From Chrysogorgia sp. JL179-B06 (lineage: Eukaryota > Cnidaria > Anthozoa > Scleralcyonacea > Chrysogorgiidae): DNA of 64,000 nt. Where the stretch lies: NCBI GenBank assembly GCA_035772405.1, contig JAYKKM010000437.1:10573501-10637500 (forward strand), in the 5' to 3' direction. Shown here piece after piece: positions 37,434 through 49,636 of this stretch. Every line of letters begins with the position of its first letter. Positions within the stretch are counted from its first letter, which is position 1. The position numbers were made by a program, and so were the translations under genes. The notes below the pieces were generated by a model, which was not told the origin of the DNA, did not search any database, and saw only the letters and a program-made list of their open reading frames with translations.

Positions 37434-37739
37434 CTATATGACAGGCAGCCAGTCATTTAGTTTTGAAAACTATATGACCGGCAGTCAGTAATCGTAACAT
37501 AAACACTAATGATAACCCAAATACAAACCTTAACCGTTAACAATCAAGATAAAAAAATGAAAGATAAAATTAAATGAAAAGTCACAAAAAAGTGTCCGTT
37601 GTGAGATTCGAACTCGCCAGATTCGGCATCTCAACCCTGGAAACTGACCACTACATTAGCAGGCTCAACAGAAAGCAAAATAAAAATGTATTTAAAGTCG
37701 TTCGCTGATTAAATATCTGACTGCTCGTCATATAGTCAT
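37434..37739. mobile_element. Inverted-repeat element with a tRNA-like core
   Basis: CTATATGACCGGCAGTCAG at 37470-37488 is inverted as CTGACTGCTCGTCATATAG at 37718-37736. A second left copy (CTATATGACAGGCAGCCAG) precedes it at 37434. The tRNA-like sequence lies in the middle. The layout matches the element at 21350-21520, including a CTGACTGC motif in the arms. Confidence 0.75.
37595..37672 (-). pseudogene. tRNA-like sequence with B box and T-run terminator
   Basis: On the minus strand the ends TCTGTTG and CAACGGA pair over seven bases (one G-T). GAGTTCGAATCTC is a strong T-arm/B box, and TGTAGTGG fits part of an A box. CCAG and CTGG could close the anticodon stem, but the loop is too long (about 18 bases). 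A TTTTTT run follows, as for Pol III termination. It is a tRNA-derived mobile sequence rather than a standard tRNA. Confidence 0.65.
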
Positions 37740-39105
37740 ATTTTTTTTGTCGAGTTTTTTTTTTGTCGAGTTTTGTTTTGCCGTACTGTGTTGCTTTTGG
37801 GTGTACGAACATGAGAAAAAGGACCCCACAATCCAGTTATATAAAGAGGTCAGTAGATCTGACATTGTGTAATTACGTGTATTTTATTTTGAATGTGTCA
37901 CTGTAGATGCAAGAGTGGAATATGTTAACCTGGATGAAGGCGTGATCCACGTCTACAAAGTAAACCTATAGTGTACAGTAGTTCATGTAAAATAGGTTCG
38001 TATATAAACTACAGGAGTTGAGTTTTAGTTTTTATCTAAATGTTTTATTATCTGTATTTACACTTCATTCAGCTAATCTAAGCCATTTTACCGGACATAA
38101 TTTTATTTTAAAGTGTTTTTAATCTTCTAAGCTCCAACAGATTTCAATCTCTAAACCTTCTAAGCTATACCGTAAGAATGCCAAGAATGAAAACAAATTA
38201 ACGATAAATAGAAAATAATCGCCTGTTGCACTTGAACAAAAAGACGTTACCCGTTCCAGATGTTGTAAGTATCAGAGTTAAAGTATCCTTAACCCTAAAA
38301 AACGTAATGTTTTGCTTTGGTTAAATGCTGGATTTTCTGTGTCCTGTTGAAATATGGAAAATGAAAAAATAAAAGTGTCGCCATTTTCGACCATCGCCGA
38401 GTCCAAGAAGAATGGGTCAACTAATTACTGTGACGTAATTCCAGAACTCGAGTTAACAGTTCCACGATGTTTCTTAACTTATTTCATTGAGAGAATTAAG
38501 TTGTTGTACGACTCAAGAAGTGTGAAGAAATCATAAGAACTTTCGTGAAGGTGTCATTTCAACGGAGAAACTATAAGCGACACTTTCTCTCTCTTCCCAT
38601 ATGGAGATATGTAACATGTAACAGCTACCAGAAAATTGAGGATTTAATCAAATCAAATTTTTTGGGGGTATAGATCGCGTATAGAACCTGTATACGTAGA
38701 AGCCTCGCTGTGCTTTTATTATTGATATGTGGAGATATTGCCGAATGTTGGCCCGGTCCAGCAGAGGTTGAACATCAAATGTTGCCACGGTACATAAACA
38801 GTCAGAAAATATAGACACGCAATCCGTGCATGTGTCTACCGCTGGGGATGACTCAAAAGGACCTTTCTGTTTTTGTTTGGTCTTTTTGTTAGGACCAAGG
38901 TTGGGGTTGGGATTACGATTAGACTAGTTCTTCAAAATGGGAAGGTCCTTTTGTTTCTTCCCTTTTAGCCTTGTCCATACCGCTGTTATATGTTGATATA
39001 GATAACCTTGTTGATAACTGGTGTAATAATATACAGGAAAATGTTTCTCGACTGTGATTGGCTGATTCGAGTGCAGTTAATCCCAAACATAACGCCAAAA
39101 TATGT
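37740..39105. other. Stretch without recognised genes
   Basis: AT-rich sequence. The 60-codon frame at 38354 shows no domain. A GGTTGGGGTTGGGATTACG phrase at 38891 is weakly telomere-like. No element ends were found. Confidence 0.5.
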
Positions 39106-39213
39106 AATCACAGTGCAAAAATCTGTTATTACAGTGCAAAAATGTGTTATTACAGTGCAAGAACTTGTTATCACAGTGCAAAAACTGTTATCACGCAAAA
39201 ACTGTTATCATGT
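39106..39213. repeat. Degenerate tandem repeat, about 21-bp unit
   Basis: Six units of the form TGTTAT(T/C)ACAGTGCAAAAA follow each other with decay toward the right end. The unit has no coding meaning. Confidence 0.8.
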
Positions 39214-39317
39214 AAAAACATATCGAGATAGAGAAGGTTTGTACAAGTGAAAACTTGTCATTTTGTGCCGTACAGACAAGCAAATAATTTTCCTGTATAT
39301 TGTTAATAAGTATATAC

Positions 39318-39480
39318 AGTAATAGTATGATTTCTCGTGCAATTTGAAAAAAACACGCACTCGTGAGTTTTTCGAAGACCCCAAATTAGCACTCGTCCTT
39401 CGGACTTGTGCTATTTTGAGATCTTTGAAAAACTCACTTGTACGTGTTTTTTCCAAATTGCACTCAAACTCATACTATTA
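39318..39480. mobile_element. Fold-back MITE
   Basis: AGTATGA..GTGCAATTTG at the left pairs with CAAATTGCACTCAAACTCATACT at the right; inner arms ACTCGTGAGTTTTTCGAAGA and TCTTTGAAAAACTCACTT also pair. The loop carries CGTCCTTCGGACTTG. Confidence 0.85.
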
Positions 39481-40173
39481 CCTATACAACATATTGGGCT
39501 AGATGTCGAATCGACATATATTTAGGAATTAAAAGGTTATTTTGGTAATCTCAGACTGATATTACGTCAAAAATCTGCATCGAAACTTTTGATTTAAAAC
39601 TGATATAGGATTAGAGTGTAGTTATTGGTTAGGATTAGTGTCCATAAAAATATCAAATCGTAGCGTAACGTAACGTCACTATGATTCCCGTGAAATAACC
39701 TCTTCGACATATTTAGCGAATTAGAGGCTCTTATAAATATATCCTTCATTTGTTTAATAATTATAGCAGTGAATCACATTGCCACACACTGTTTACCTGT
39801 ATTGTTGTCATTTGACAGTCTCAAAAGCAATGGTACAGGTACGGATCTAGGGGTGTGGTATATTGGGTGGCTAGCCAAAAAATAATGATACGCCTTCGTT
39901 GTGAGCTGGTAATAATGAGCTTTTTATTCGTCATTTTTGAGAATAAATAATGTTTGCAGACATATGGTTTACCATAGTCCACCACGAGCAGAAAGCAAAC
40001 TTTGCAGCGTGAAAACCAACCTCGTGCAAGTTGAAACATTAATGGTTTGCTAGGTTTGTTGAGAGTGCTAAACAGTTCAAGGTAAGTACTTCATCTTATG
40101 GGATATATTGGACCCATACAATCCGTACGTACACTCGTACAGGTAGAAAGAAGACAAAAGAAAGGTGCTTCGG

Positions 40174-40894
40174 TTAAAGTGCTACTGAGATGAGACATTC
40201 GTCTATCCAATTTTGATTTTATCTAAAAGTGTTTTCAAAATGAAACAGAATGGCTTGCTCCGTTTCTCAATACGTCATCTCGTTCCCGACGACATTTTCT
40301 CACATAGGCAAAATAAAATTCACAAAATGAGAAATATCTCTGCCAATGACAAGCAGAATGTTTTTGAAACTTTGCACATGTATGACAACGGTGAGTGCAT
40401 AGTATGTTGTTGCCATGGAGATCGCTTTGTAAAAGAAAAATTGTTTATTTCTCCTCTATCAAACAACGCTTACTCAAGTGCATAGAGTCGAAGATTCGTA
40501 CACACGTAGATATTGTATTTCTGAGGTCTAAATCTTATTCTTTAAGAAAGAGACATAATTAAGATTTTAGTTTTTTTTTAGTTGGAAGACTCCTGCTTCT
40601 TAGCGGTCTACTTCACACAGTGGTGTGCACGATCATCATTAGCATACATGTGCAAAGTTTCAAAACATTCCACGTGTTATTTGCAGAGATATTCCTCATT
40701 TTGTGAATTTTATTTTATCTATGCGCGAAAATGACGTCATTCCGCATCTAATTTGCATGTTTCAAAAACATGAATATCTCTGGAACGAGATGAGGTATTG
40801 AGAAACCGAGATTGCCATTCAGTTTCATTTTCAAAATATTTTTTGATAAAATCAAAATTGGATAGACGAATTTTTCATCTCAGTGGCAGTTTAA
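40174..40894. mobile_element. TTAA MITE with long arms
   Basis: TTAAAGTGCTACTGAGATGA is mirrored by TCATCTCAGTGGCAGTTTAA. The arms continue through ATTCGTC..ATCCAATTTTGATTTTATC and its complement, and further through AATATCTCTGC and AATAAAATTCACAAAATGAG. The 90-codon frame inside is a palindrome artefact. Confidence 0.85.
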
Positions 40895-40934
40895 ACGATT
40901 TCTAAAACCTGAAATATGTTGTCTTTTGAGTATT

Positions 40935-41035
40935 TTGTAACCCCTCTTAAATCTTCCTTCAAATGCTGGAAATGCCATTTAAAGACTCTAAAATTCAAAA
41001 TTTTCTAGGGTAGCATGCCCGCTCGGAAGCCAAAA
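40935..41035. mobile_element. Decayed hAT terminus fragment
   Basis: TGCTGGAAATGCCATTT, then AAATTCAAAATTTTCTAGGG and AGCATGCCCGCTCGGA, repeat the order of blocks seen at the hAT end at 5425-5565. The terminal CAGGGG part is missing. Confidence 0.55.
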
Positions 41036-41371
41036 CATAACTTCACTTGATCTCTCTTGTTTTTCAACGACACTTTCTAACCGAATACAAAACGGCTTTG
41101 TTGCCCTTTCACACCATTCTTGCTCCTCGCCTTACTCGATAGCTACTGTTCTAACGTTTAATACACCCACATTTTAAAGATCTGTGCAATAAAAATGTAT
41201 TTCATAGAGTTTCAGTTTATATTAGCACACAAGCTTCGTACATTTTAATAGTAACTATATTCTTTGTTTACAAATCTATCAAAAGTGATTCTCAATAATA
41301 GCAGTTCAATCTGATGTACTCCATATTTCAGTGGGCACCTGGCGTGACGTGTCGGTGGCTCAAATAATTGA

Positions 41372-41597
41372 GCCCACCGTGGGGCTCGAACCCACGACCC
41401 TGAGATTAAAGGCCCTGTTAACACTGATTAGAGGCAGCTAAGTAAAAAGTGTAAATGCAAGCATGGGTCCACATTGCACTCTGCTGACCTTTTTCTTACT
41501 TAACATGCCTCTAGCTGCAAGACCAGTTGCATGAAAAATTGCACCGTGTAACAGCGCCTTAAGAGTCAGATTATGAGACTAACTGCGCCAACGGGGC
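41372..41597 (-). pseudogene. tRNA-Lys(CTT)-like sequence split by a MITE
   Basis: Removing the 149-bp insert and one TTAA leaves exactly 73 nt on the minus strand, the standard tRNA length. The T arm is perfect (GTGGG TTCGAGC CCCAC), and the anticodon loop reads CTCTTAA with anticodon CTT. The acceptor and D arms are degenerate: four good pairs in the acceptor, no closed D stem. It is a tRNA-Lys-like pseudogene or a SINE head, interrupted in the anticodon loop. Confidence 0.75.
41406..41562. mobile_element. 149-bp TTAA MITE inside the tRNA-like sequence
   Basis: TTAA flanks both sides (41406-41409, 41559-41562). The ends AGGCCCTGTTAACAC and GTGTAACAGCGCC are imperfect inverted copies, and the inner arms GAGGCAGCTAAGTAAAAAG and CTTTTTCTTACTTAACATGC pair. 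It is noncoding. The TTAA target points to piggyBac-type mobilisation. Confidence 0.88.
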
Positions 41598-42055
41598 AGC
41601 ACTGACAAACGCCCTTTATTAGAAAGATACATTTTACTAAATTCTACAATTTATACGTTTCAATGAAAATGAATACATTAAAAATCCTATCGAATTGTGT
41701 TCTTATTATTTTTCTTGTTTTTAGCAAAGAACAAAAATAATAGTCAACATAACTTTTCTCTAATGCAATCATCTAAACATTTAATTAATAGCTCTGAATA
41801 TAACATATTATAAAATAAGTCGTGTCTTACGCACGCTGTGATTGATCAGTTACCGTGTTTATATCAGGCTTTAGTATAAATTGACAAGTTTATATCACAA
41901 ATCCTCAATTTTGATTGGCTATCGCAGGAGTTACTATCCGCTGATATAAACCTCTGGGGAAAAAGTCGCCTGATTTCGAAAGAATATTTACTTTTTTCCC
42001 ATGAAAAATACGAAATAAAAGTTATTTCTTGGGTTAGAAAGTTGTAAATTTATAC

Positions 42056-42164
42056 TAAAACAATTAGACAACTCGCCCTTGTTTTCTATGAGCGATAGTC
42101 AACTCGGCTCCGCCTCGTTGACTATCTGCTCATAGAAAACGCGGGCTCGTTGTCTAATTGTTAA
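42056..42164. mobile_element. Fold-back MITE
   Basis: AACAATTAGACAAC..TTTTCTATGAGC..ATAGTCAAC at the left is mirrored at the right (GTTGACTAT, GCTCATAGAAAA, GTTGTCTAATTGTT) around CTCGGCTCCGCCTCG. It is followed by four ATCATACGCCATCAATTAG-like tandem units (42180-42260). Confidence 0.85.
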
Positions 42165-42327
42165 ATATAACATGGATGGATCACGCCATCGTGATACGCC
42201 ATCAATTAGCCATCATACGCCATCAATTAGTCATCATACGCCATCAATTAGACATCACGGCGCCATCATACGTAAGGAGAATTTACGTGTTGATAAAAAA
42301 TATATTTGTACATTTTATTTGCTTTCT

Positions 42328-42536
42328 ACGGGTTATTTTATAAAATAAATAGAAAACATTTTTATCCGTGTTCCCATACGTTATATAAACACTCGTGGAA
42401 GTTTGGGAGAACTCGAAATCGCGTGGAAACACTCGCCCTACCGGCTCGTGTTCCCACTATGATTTCTCGTTCTCCCAAACTTCCACTCGTGTTTATATAA
42501 CGGTATGTAAATACGGAAAATGTTTTCTATTTCTTA
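42328..42536. mobile_element. Fold-back MITE (AAATAGAAAACAT family), copy 2
   Basis: It has the same arms and loop as the copy at 10206-10423: AAATAGAAAACATTT, GTTTGGGAGAACTCGAAAT, CTCGCCCTACCGG and GTTCTCCCAAACTTCCACTC. The two copies differ by scattered substitutions. Confidence 0.85.
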
Positions 42537-43571
42537 ATTTTCAATAAATGTACTATTTTTCCTTTGCTAAATGTTGTCTGTGTGTATAGACCGCTGGTCA
42601 TAGGTATGAGGGACGTCAATTAAAATATGGAGGTTAAAGTTCAATTCGTGTCTTGATTTGAGCGAGGTTCAATCCCGGTGTAATCCTATGTCGAGGATGA
42701 AAGCATAATTATTTACAACTAGGTGGGCCGTGGAAATGTGGAATTGTGTTTTGAGACAGGTGTCCGTCGCTCGTTGTTTGCCATTTGATGCGTAAATTTC
42801 AAAGTTTCCTTCAAGACGCGCAGTTTCCTGGCAAAGCCAATATTATAAGATCCTTATATTCCATATATTCTATGAGTAAAGGAACAGATATTACGCTAGA
42901 AACGAACGCTCACTGCTGTAAATCATTGCCGTTGTATGCCGTTGTAATCGAAGCCGTTGAGAATAGAACACGCTGACAGACGACGGCACGAAGAGTGCGG
43001 TTCACAATATTCGACCAACTCTGAGTCAGACATCACTACAAACTGATTTAAATGACTTTTAACAGTTTATTATATCATAAGATGATAACCAAACAACAAG
43101 AAAACGTAATAAACCGAGGTAGTTAGAAGCCAGTTTCCCAAATCAAAACAATAACACAAGCGCGCAAAGCATTAGCTGGACACTCATCATTTAAGCCATC
43201 TTTGCCACCGAATTCCCACATTAGTTGGATTGCCCATTATATCAAATTATATCATTATATAAAAAACCAGCCATCATTTCCTAGTGTAATCAAATGCTAT
43301 AAAAAATATGACAATAATAACTTACTACATTATCTCTGCTCTTAAGAAAAACACAATTTGATTAATTTACGGCAAAGATTGCTCAGATATCGAATGATTG
43401 GTTTACTTGTTCAATTTCATGGCCCAAAAAATGGCCGCGAGCAAGCTTGTGAGCGCGCAAAGCATTAGCTGGACACTCATCCTTTAAGAGTTACATATTA
43501 TTCGCAGATAGTAAAGGTCTCATCGTTACTGACGCTGCATTAAAGTTCAAAGACGAGCTCTACTACTCCAC
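42537..43571. other. 5' flank of the decayed Gypsy element
   Basis: It includes one copy of a 30-base phrase (AGCGAGGTTCAATCCCGGTG.., 42661-42691) that recurs at 45571-45600. A 36-base direct repeat (GCGCGCAAAGCATTAGCTGG..) lies at 43160-43195 and 43453-43488. These may be LTR remnants, but no full LTR pair was resolved. Confidence 0.5.
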
Positions 43572-45074
43572 ATGGCAAGTGAGGAAGTTCAGAAAATTTT
43601 CGAAAACTTACCCGACACTGGAACTGTTAAAGATTATAAGAAGCTGAGAAAGCATTAAATGATTATTTAATTCCTCAAGTAAATACGACCTACCAGAATC
43701 ATCTGTTCAGAAAGATGGAACAAATGGAAAACGAAACAGTGGGCCAATTTGTAATGCGACTTCAAGATGTTGCTAAAAATTGTGATTATGGTGACCAGAC
43801 TGACATCCAAATTCGAGATCAAGTTGTACACAAATGCAAGTCAGACACTTTGCGACGCAAACTACTGGAGAAAGGAAACTTGAATCTGTTCAAGCACAAA
43901 TGGAGATAATGAAACACAAAGATGAGAAAATAAATAGAGTCAAAGAAAATTATTCGAACAGAAACCCATACAAGAAAGATGTGCAGTCACGAAATGACAA
44001 AACAACCAAGGAGTGCTACCGTTGTGGGCGAACTGGACATTTTGGAAGTGATTCCAAATGCCAGCTAGAGGAAAAACTTGCAATAAATGTGGAAAGCAAG
44101 ACCATTTTTCTGACAAGTGCAAGACAAAAACACCACAACAGCAGCAATACAAGAAGCCAGAGAGAGGAAAAGATAAATCCAACATCCGCCAAGTATAGTC
44201 TGAAGATTCAGATGAAGAATATGCATTTTCAGTGGCATCTTCAAGCAAGAACCAGAAGATAAATGTCATAATTGGAGGAAAACCAGTAAGCATGATAATT
44301 GACTCTGGAGCAAGTAGTAATGTCATTGATGACTCATTGTGTGAGAGATTGAAATCCCAAAAGGTTAAATGCAAATCCAAGAAATCCACCAAGAAGTTAT
44401 ATGCTTATGGAAATCCCAAACCTCTACAAGTAATAGGTAGTTTCGATCAATAACAGAGAAGTGAATGCAGAGTTCATTGTTATCAAGGGGAAAGGAGAAC
44501 CACTGTTAGGCAGAGATACTACATTACAGCTAGGAGTACTCAAGATGGGTGCCAATATCAACTCCATTTCCACCAGAGACACAATCACAGAGAACTATAA
44601 AGAAGTTTTCCAAGGGGTTGGGAAACTTAAAGATCATCAAGTGAAATTGCATGTAGACCCGAGCATCAACCCTGTGGCACAACCCGTCAGGCACATACCT
44701 TTCAGCCTCAGAGATAAAATAGAGGAAAAGATAGAAGAGGTAAAATGAAATGGATATCGTAGAGCCAGTTCAAGGACCAACGCAAGAATTTGTTAAGTTT
44801 GTAACAGTAACGGTAACACCCCAAGCAATGACAACTCATGAAATAGAAGTAGCATGTGGTTAAGATGAGCAATTATCAGAATTGCGAACTTGCGAGCCAG
44901 TGCAAGACGTACATTCCTGTGAGTAGTGAATTGTGTGTCATTGGAAAACTTGTCCTTAGAGGTACCAGGATTGTTATTCCGCAGAAGTTAAGACAGCGAA
45001 CATTAACATTAGCACACGAAGGACATATTGGCATAGTCAGTATGAAGCAGAGATTGAGATCCAAAGTATGGTGA
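43572..45074 (+). pseudogene. Ty3/Gypsy-type gag-pol remnant with internal deletion
   Basis: Pieces appear in gag-pol order. Capsid-like gag starts at 43572 (MASEEVQKIFENLPDTG) with a frameshift near 43655. Two CCHC knuckles follow at about 44010-44110 (CYRCGRTGHF and CNKCGKQDHFSDKC, different frames). The protease has MIIDSGASSNVID at about 44295. An RT start (QVKLHVDPSINPVAQPVR) lies near 44638. The integrase HHCC start (RTLTLAHEGHIGIVSMKQRL) lies at about 44995. The RT core, RNase H and integrase core are missing, so the copy is dead by a deletion between 44748 and 44856 and by several frame breaks. Confidence 0.82.
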
Positions 45075-47617
45075 ACATATTAGCTTCCAAACCTCTCCGT
45101 TACCATACAGAAGTCTTCATTTTCTTCCATTGCAAGCACCGTTTTCGATTTCAAACTTAGGTATTGCATTGGAAAAGTTATTGAAAAAGTTATTGAGAAC
45201 TGCCAATTTCAACATGTTCTGCACATGAGAAAACAAATTATTTTGTTTTATAAACTAAGAGGTCTGAAAACTAATCTGTTACTATGGTGATAACATAACT
45301 TGAACCATGTTCTTTAGTTTGGTAGTATGCATCCATGTGCAAAGTTTCAAGTAATTTCATTGGATAACTTTGAAGATATACACGAATTTTAGAATTGCCA
45401 CAATGTTGTTTGCCTGCTTTGACGTCGTCATGTGCCTCATTAACATATCACATATAACTGAATAGATCGAGAACGAAAATAGATATCGAAGAACTGTTAA
45501 AGCTACTCTTCATCATTTTAAGTGCTCTTTCAAACATAGCATTATCATTTTGGGGGTCAGGTGCACTTTAAGCGAGGTTCAACCCGGTGTAATCCTATGT
45601 ATTGGGAACAAGAGAATACAACAATGTCTTTACAATAATATTAACTATTCACATATAGAAGAGTGAAGATGATCGTCCAGGTTCTTGTAGTCTTGAGTAA
45701 CACTAATGATACCTGGTGACTACATCAACTTGGACGATCAATTTCACAATTCTAATGATACACCAAGGTTCAAACCATATACTTTATTTTTATATATAAT
45801 TAATACACCATGTTCTATAAAAATGTTTAATAACAACAAAGAAAATGCAAATTTCAAGATTAGAAATAACTAGAAATACGTGTACGCAACAACCCCTCGC
45901 CTAACCCTCAGCGTAGCGCTAATTTGTTATTTTACTTAAAAATAGATATAACCATTAATTTGCCAATCGAATGGACTTATAATAGACACTACATGTATCT
46001 CTGAGAGCCTTTAAACTATCAAGTTTTGTTCTGAATTTCATTGTTTCATAATTAGACCTCAGTACAGTGTTTAATTTTTGGGTGCAATATACCTGCACTG
46101 ATTAAGATTTGTTTGATATGTAAAGGCTGGATTACTGAAAAAGCGTGTATATACAGTATATCTTTGGGATTATTAAATCAAAGCACTCAAAACGTTATAA
46201 GTAACTTCGTATGTTTAGTATCATGGGATTACACACTTTCATAATTGTATTACATTATCCCAAAGAGAGTACAAATTTTCTCAGAGGGGCCCAGGAATTT
46301 TGCCAGGCCCTCCGGCCCCCTTCTGACTACACCTCTGATTTACATATCAATTATCAAACAAATCTTAATATCTAAAGATCGAAGTGAGATTATCATTATA
46401 TGGAAGAGTTGTAAATGCCAATCTTTATAATTAATTATATAGTTCTTTCAAGTGGGAGAGTTTATTTCAAACTGAATTTTTCACTGTATATATATATATA
46501 TATAAACACTTTAAGTCTTCTGGTGTTAATACTACCATCGGTCACTAAGAAATAATTAACTTGTCACATATAGCTGCGTAAGACACCAATTGTTTATGAT
46601 TTAAATAATTAACTTATAGTCAGTATTATGTCAGTTATATATCCAAAAATGTTAAAACATCTGCAATAATTCACCACATCCCTATAGGTTGTGGATGACC
46701 AATGGTGCATGCATACACTGATAATTATTGATAAATATATTACTTCACTGGAAGACCTCTATTGCTATCATAATATTAATTAACACATGCCATATGCCAA
46801 CACAATAGCCTATGCAACAGAGCATGCAACATCATGTATTATCTAAATTATATCAGTACTTGTAACCCATTCAGGGTGACATGCCCTTTGCCTGCTTAAT
46901 GCATTGTTGCAAGTGAGCTGACACATGTTCAGTCCCTAACATTTCCCCTAACACAATGAGACTGCATCAACCTACCCAATCATAAACACCGTCCAATCCC
47001 GCTTATAAGCCCCCCTGTTTGTTAACAGAAAATACCTTCTGATTTAATATAAGGTAATTATGCCCACACAGATATAAACCCAGCATTGCTTGCCATTAGC
47101 ACCTTTCCTAACAAAAATAACAAAAAATCAGAGAATAAAAGTAAATAATAATAGATAAAAAGTTACGGCAACATTCTGTATCTCACTACTGACAAATCAT
47201 TTTGAGGCTGCTACAACGTATGTAGCAGGTTTTGCTATATAATACAGGGCATCATTTTTCACATAAATTCACATCGTTAATATTTGTTACTGTACTTACA
47301 TTTTTCTTAATTGACTATTAAGCAAAAACTTGAGTGAAAACGTGCCAACCGTTTGCCTGTTATGCATTTTGAAACATTTTCTATACTGTTTATAATCTCT
47401 GCCGGTTATTAACCTCCAGCGGTTATAAGCCCACTCAAAACCCCTTTGGAAGTAAGTTGTATAATCCCAGGGCATATAAACGGATTCTACGGCATATATA
47501 TATTCTTCAGGTTTATAAACATCAATATACCGCGCCTTCAAAAAACACTCTGAACACATTTGCTTGGTTTTTAACGTTTCAGGACCCTGCTCCTTTATCA
47601 AAATGACGCAAGTTATA
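45075..47617. other. Stretch without recognised genes
   Basis: It contains the second copy of the 30-base phrase (45571-45600), a hairpin at 45668-45752 (GATCGTCCAGGTTCTTGTAG and GACTACATCAACTTGGACGATC), a TA run at 46486-46504, and at 46275-46345 a short GC-rich piece (AGGGGCCCAGG.., CCCCCTTCTGACTACACCTC) resembling decayed hAT-end sequence. No host gene was seen. Confidence 0.5.
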
Positions 47618-47778
47618 TATTCAGATATATATGTTATATTTACCGGCTGGGAGGTGCGTATAGAAAAATATTTCCCCGAGGTCTCAAAAATGGGCCGCAG
47701 GCCAGGGACATTTTTGAGACCGAGGGCAAATATTTTTCTATACGGACCGACCAAAACGGTAAATGACATATTTATTTT
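47618..47778. mobile_element. Fold-back MITE (GTATAGAAAAATATTT family)
   Basis: GTATAGAAAAATATTT..CGAGGTCTCAAAAATG pairs with CATTTTTGAGACCGAGG..AAATATTTTTCTATAC. The outer ACGGACCGACCAAAACGGTA is shared with the copy at 31318-31428. The 157-codon minus frame across it is an artefact. Confidence 0.8.
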
Positions 47779-49636
47779 TTTGTTATAAATAATTGTAAGA
47801 CAAGAAAATCTGCTACCGTGTAAAAACCACAGGAAGCTAAAACGCTAGCGGTCACTTCCGCTGCACATATTTGGAAAGAGGCGAACCATATATAGAAAAT
47901 CACCTGACAAAGGACAAACTCATTCAAGTCAATTCAAGTCAACTTTTTAATAAACAAGATTGGAAATTCGACAGGTACAGTTGAACAGAGCAAACCAGAA
48001 CAGAACACACAGAAGCTGTTCCACACATTCATCTCGTAGGTACACTTAACTCTATTTTCAGGCCGTTGTTCTTAAATAAAATTTTGAATTTCGTCCAAAT
48101 TATCTTGCATAATGTTGCCATGCACTTCTCTGGACTTTTTCTTTTTCGTATATAAAATCTTCAACTTCGGGAAAATAAAATTCGCTTTTGCTGTGATAGC
48201 TTTCGTTGTCACTATCCTTCTTATTTTGTTTTTACTGGCAGTCTATTGACTCAAAAGGTAGTAAAAAGCGACGAGTATACGAAATATTAAAAAAACTATT
48301 TTGTTTTTGTTTTTAAATCCGCAGCGGTCCGGTATCGGGGTCCGTATCGTAGGATACCGGCCGCTCGCTAGCCAATCAGAGCGCGCGAATCAGGTGGATA
48401 CCGGACCGCAAAAAAATAATACAAGATAATGATATTCAAAAAAGTCTCTTAAGTTCAGTCCCACAGGAATAAAGCTGTTTAATTTAAATGTCCAGAATCT
48501 TATTTTATTGTCCCAATTTAAAAAAACATATACACATATAAATATATATAATAAACAAATACACATATAAATGCTCTCCTGGTGTATGTCCAATTAGTGT
48601 GTTGCCAGATTTGTAAATTTGTTGATGAAGGTAATACTTTTAGTTCGAGTGATCGCACATATATTAATTGTATATTTGATTGTTTGTAAGAAATGTAATA
48701 AAATCTATGTTCAACTATGTCCTTCAGAAAGCACTTCAACAATCACAAGAGTAGCTTAAATATATATGGGACTGGCATTGCATGTGCAGTTCTATTCCAA
48801 GGACAAAAGTGTTTGCACAGAAACACTAAGTGGTGGCCAGGCCAGGCCTAACATGTGTAGGTCTATAAACCTGTACAATACATGTTTACAATTACACTAC
48901 TCAAATGTACAAATGCCCATACAAAAATTAAAAGCACAACATTTATGCATGCATTACAGTAAATTATATCAACATAATCAGGATGATCAAGGTGCATTTC
49001 ACCTGCTTGCTGGCTGAGCTGACACATCCATGCAATTATATCTAGTATTATAAAATAATCGGAAGTAAATGAGCGACAACACCCTGTCTGATTGAGCTCA
49101 AAAACTGTGTCAAAAGCGTAAGCTACCTCGCGTAGATTTTGTCGTTTTGACGTATTTTAAGTAGTTTAAATCACAAAAGGAAGTCAAAAAATATCTGGAT
49201 ACAAGGCTAATCAAGGTACTAACACAACAGAATGTTTTAACTGCAACGTTGACTCGTTAGTCGTTGAGTACATTTTCATCGCTAAAATCGCTACGTGTTT
49301 TCAACAAAGTCTTCTTAGCAACGCACATAGCAACGCCTTTTATAACAGTTAAATCTGCATTTTTCATGAATTTATTGTTAATTTAATGGTGTTATTTTAT
49401 AAAAGAAATAAAATTGCTGGGCGAGGGGATAAATTGGTAAACAAAGAAAGATGGCGGAATCTTCGGATAAATTGACTTCGACGAGTCCAGTTAACATTAA
49501 ACAGCGGCAACTTCCCTGCGTATTGTTTAAAACCGCTGCAGGTGAAGTGTTTTGAATACTTATTACATGACCACGATGTTGTTGCCGTTCTTCCCATATG
49601 AACATTGTCATTGTAGTGTGTCCTTTAAATTCAATA
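47779..49636. other. Stretch without recognised genes
   Basis: One small inverted repeat lies at 48321-48413 (GCGGTCCGGTATC and GGATACCGGACCGC). ATTCAAGTCAA is repeated at 47930-47945. The rest is AT-rich sequence with no element ends. Confidence 0.5.

Noticed and set aside
39106..39213. Possible CRISPR-like array
   Set aside because: Units are contiguous without spacers, and the DNA is eukaryotic.
43940..44392. 150-codon minus-strand frame
   Set aside because: Antisense of the Gypsy nucleocapsid/protease region.
47296..47769. 157-codon minus-strand frame
   Set aside because: It crosses a fold-back element shared with 31318-31428 and has no recognisable domain.
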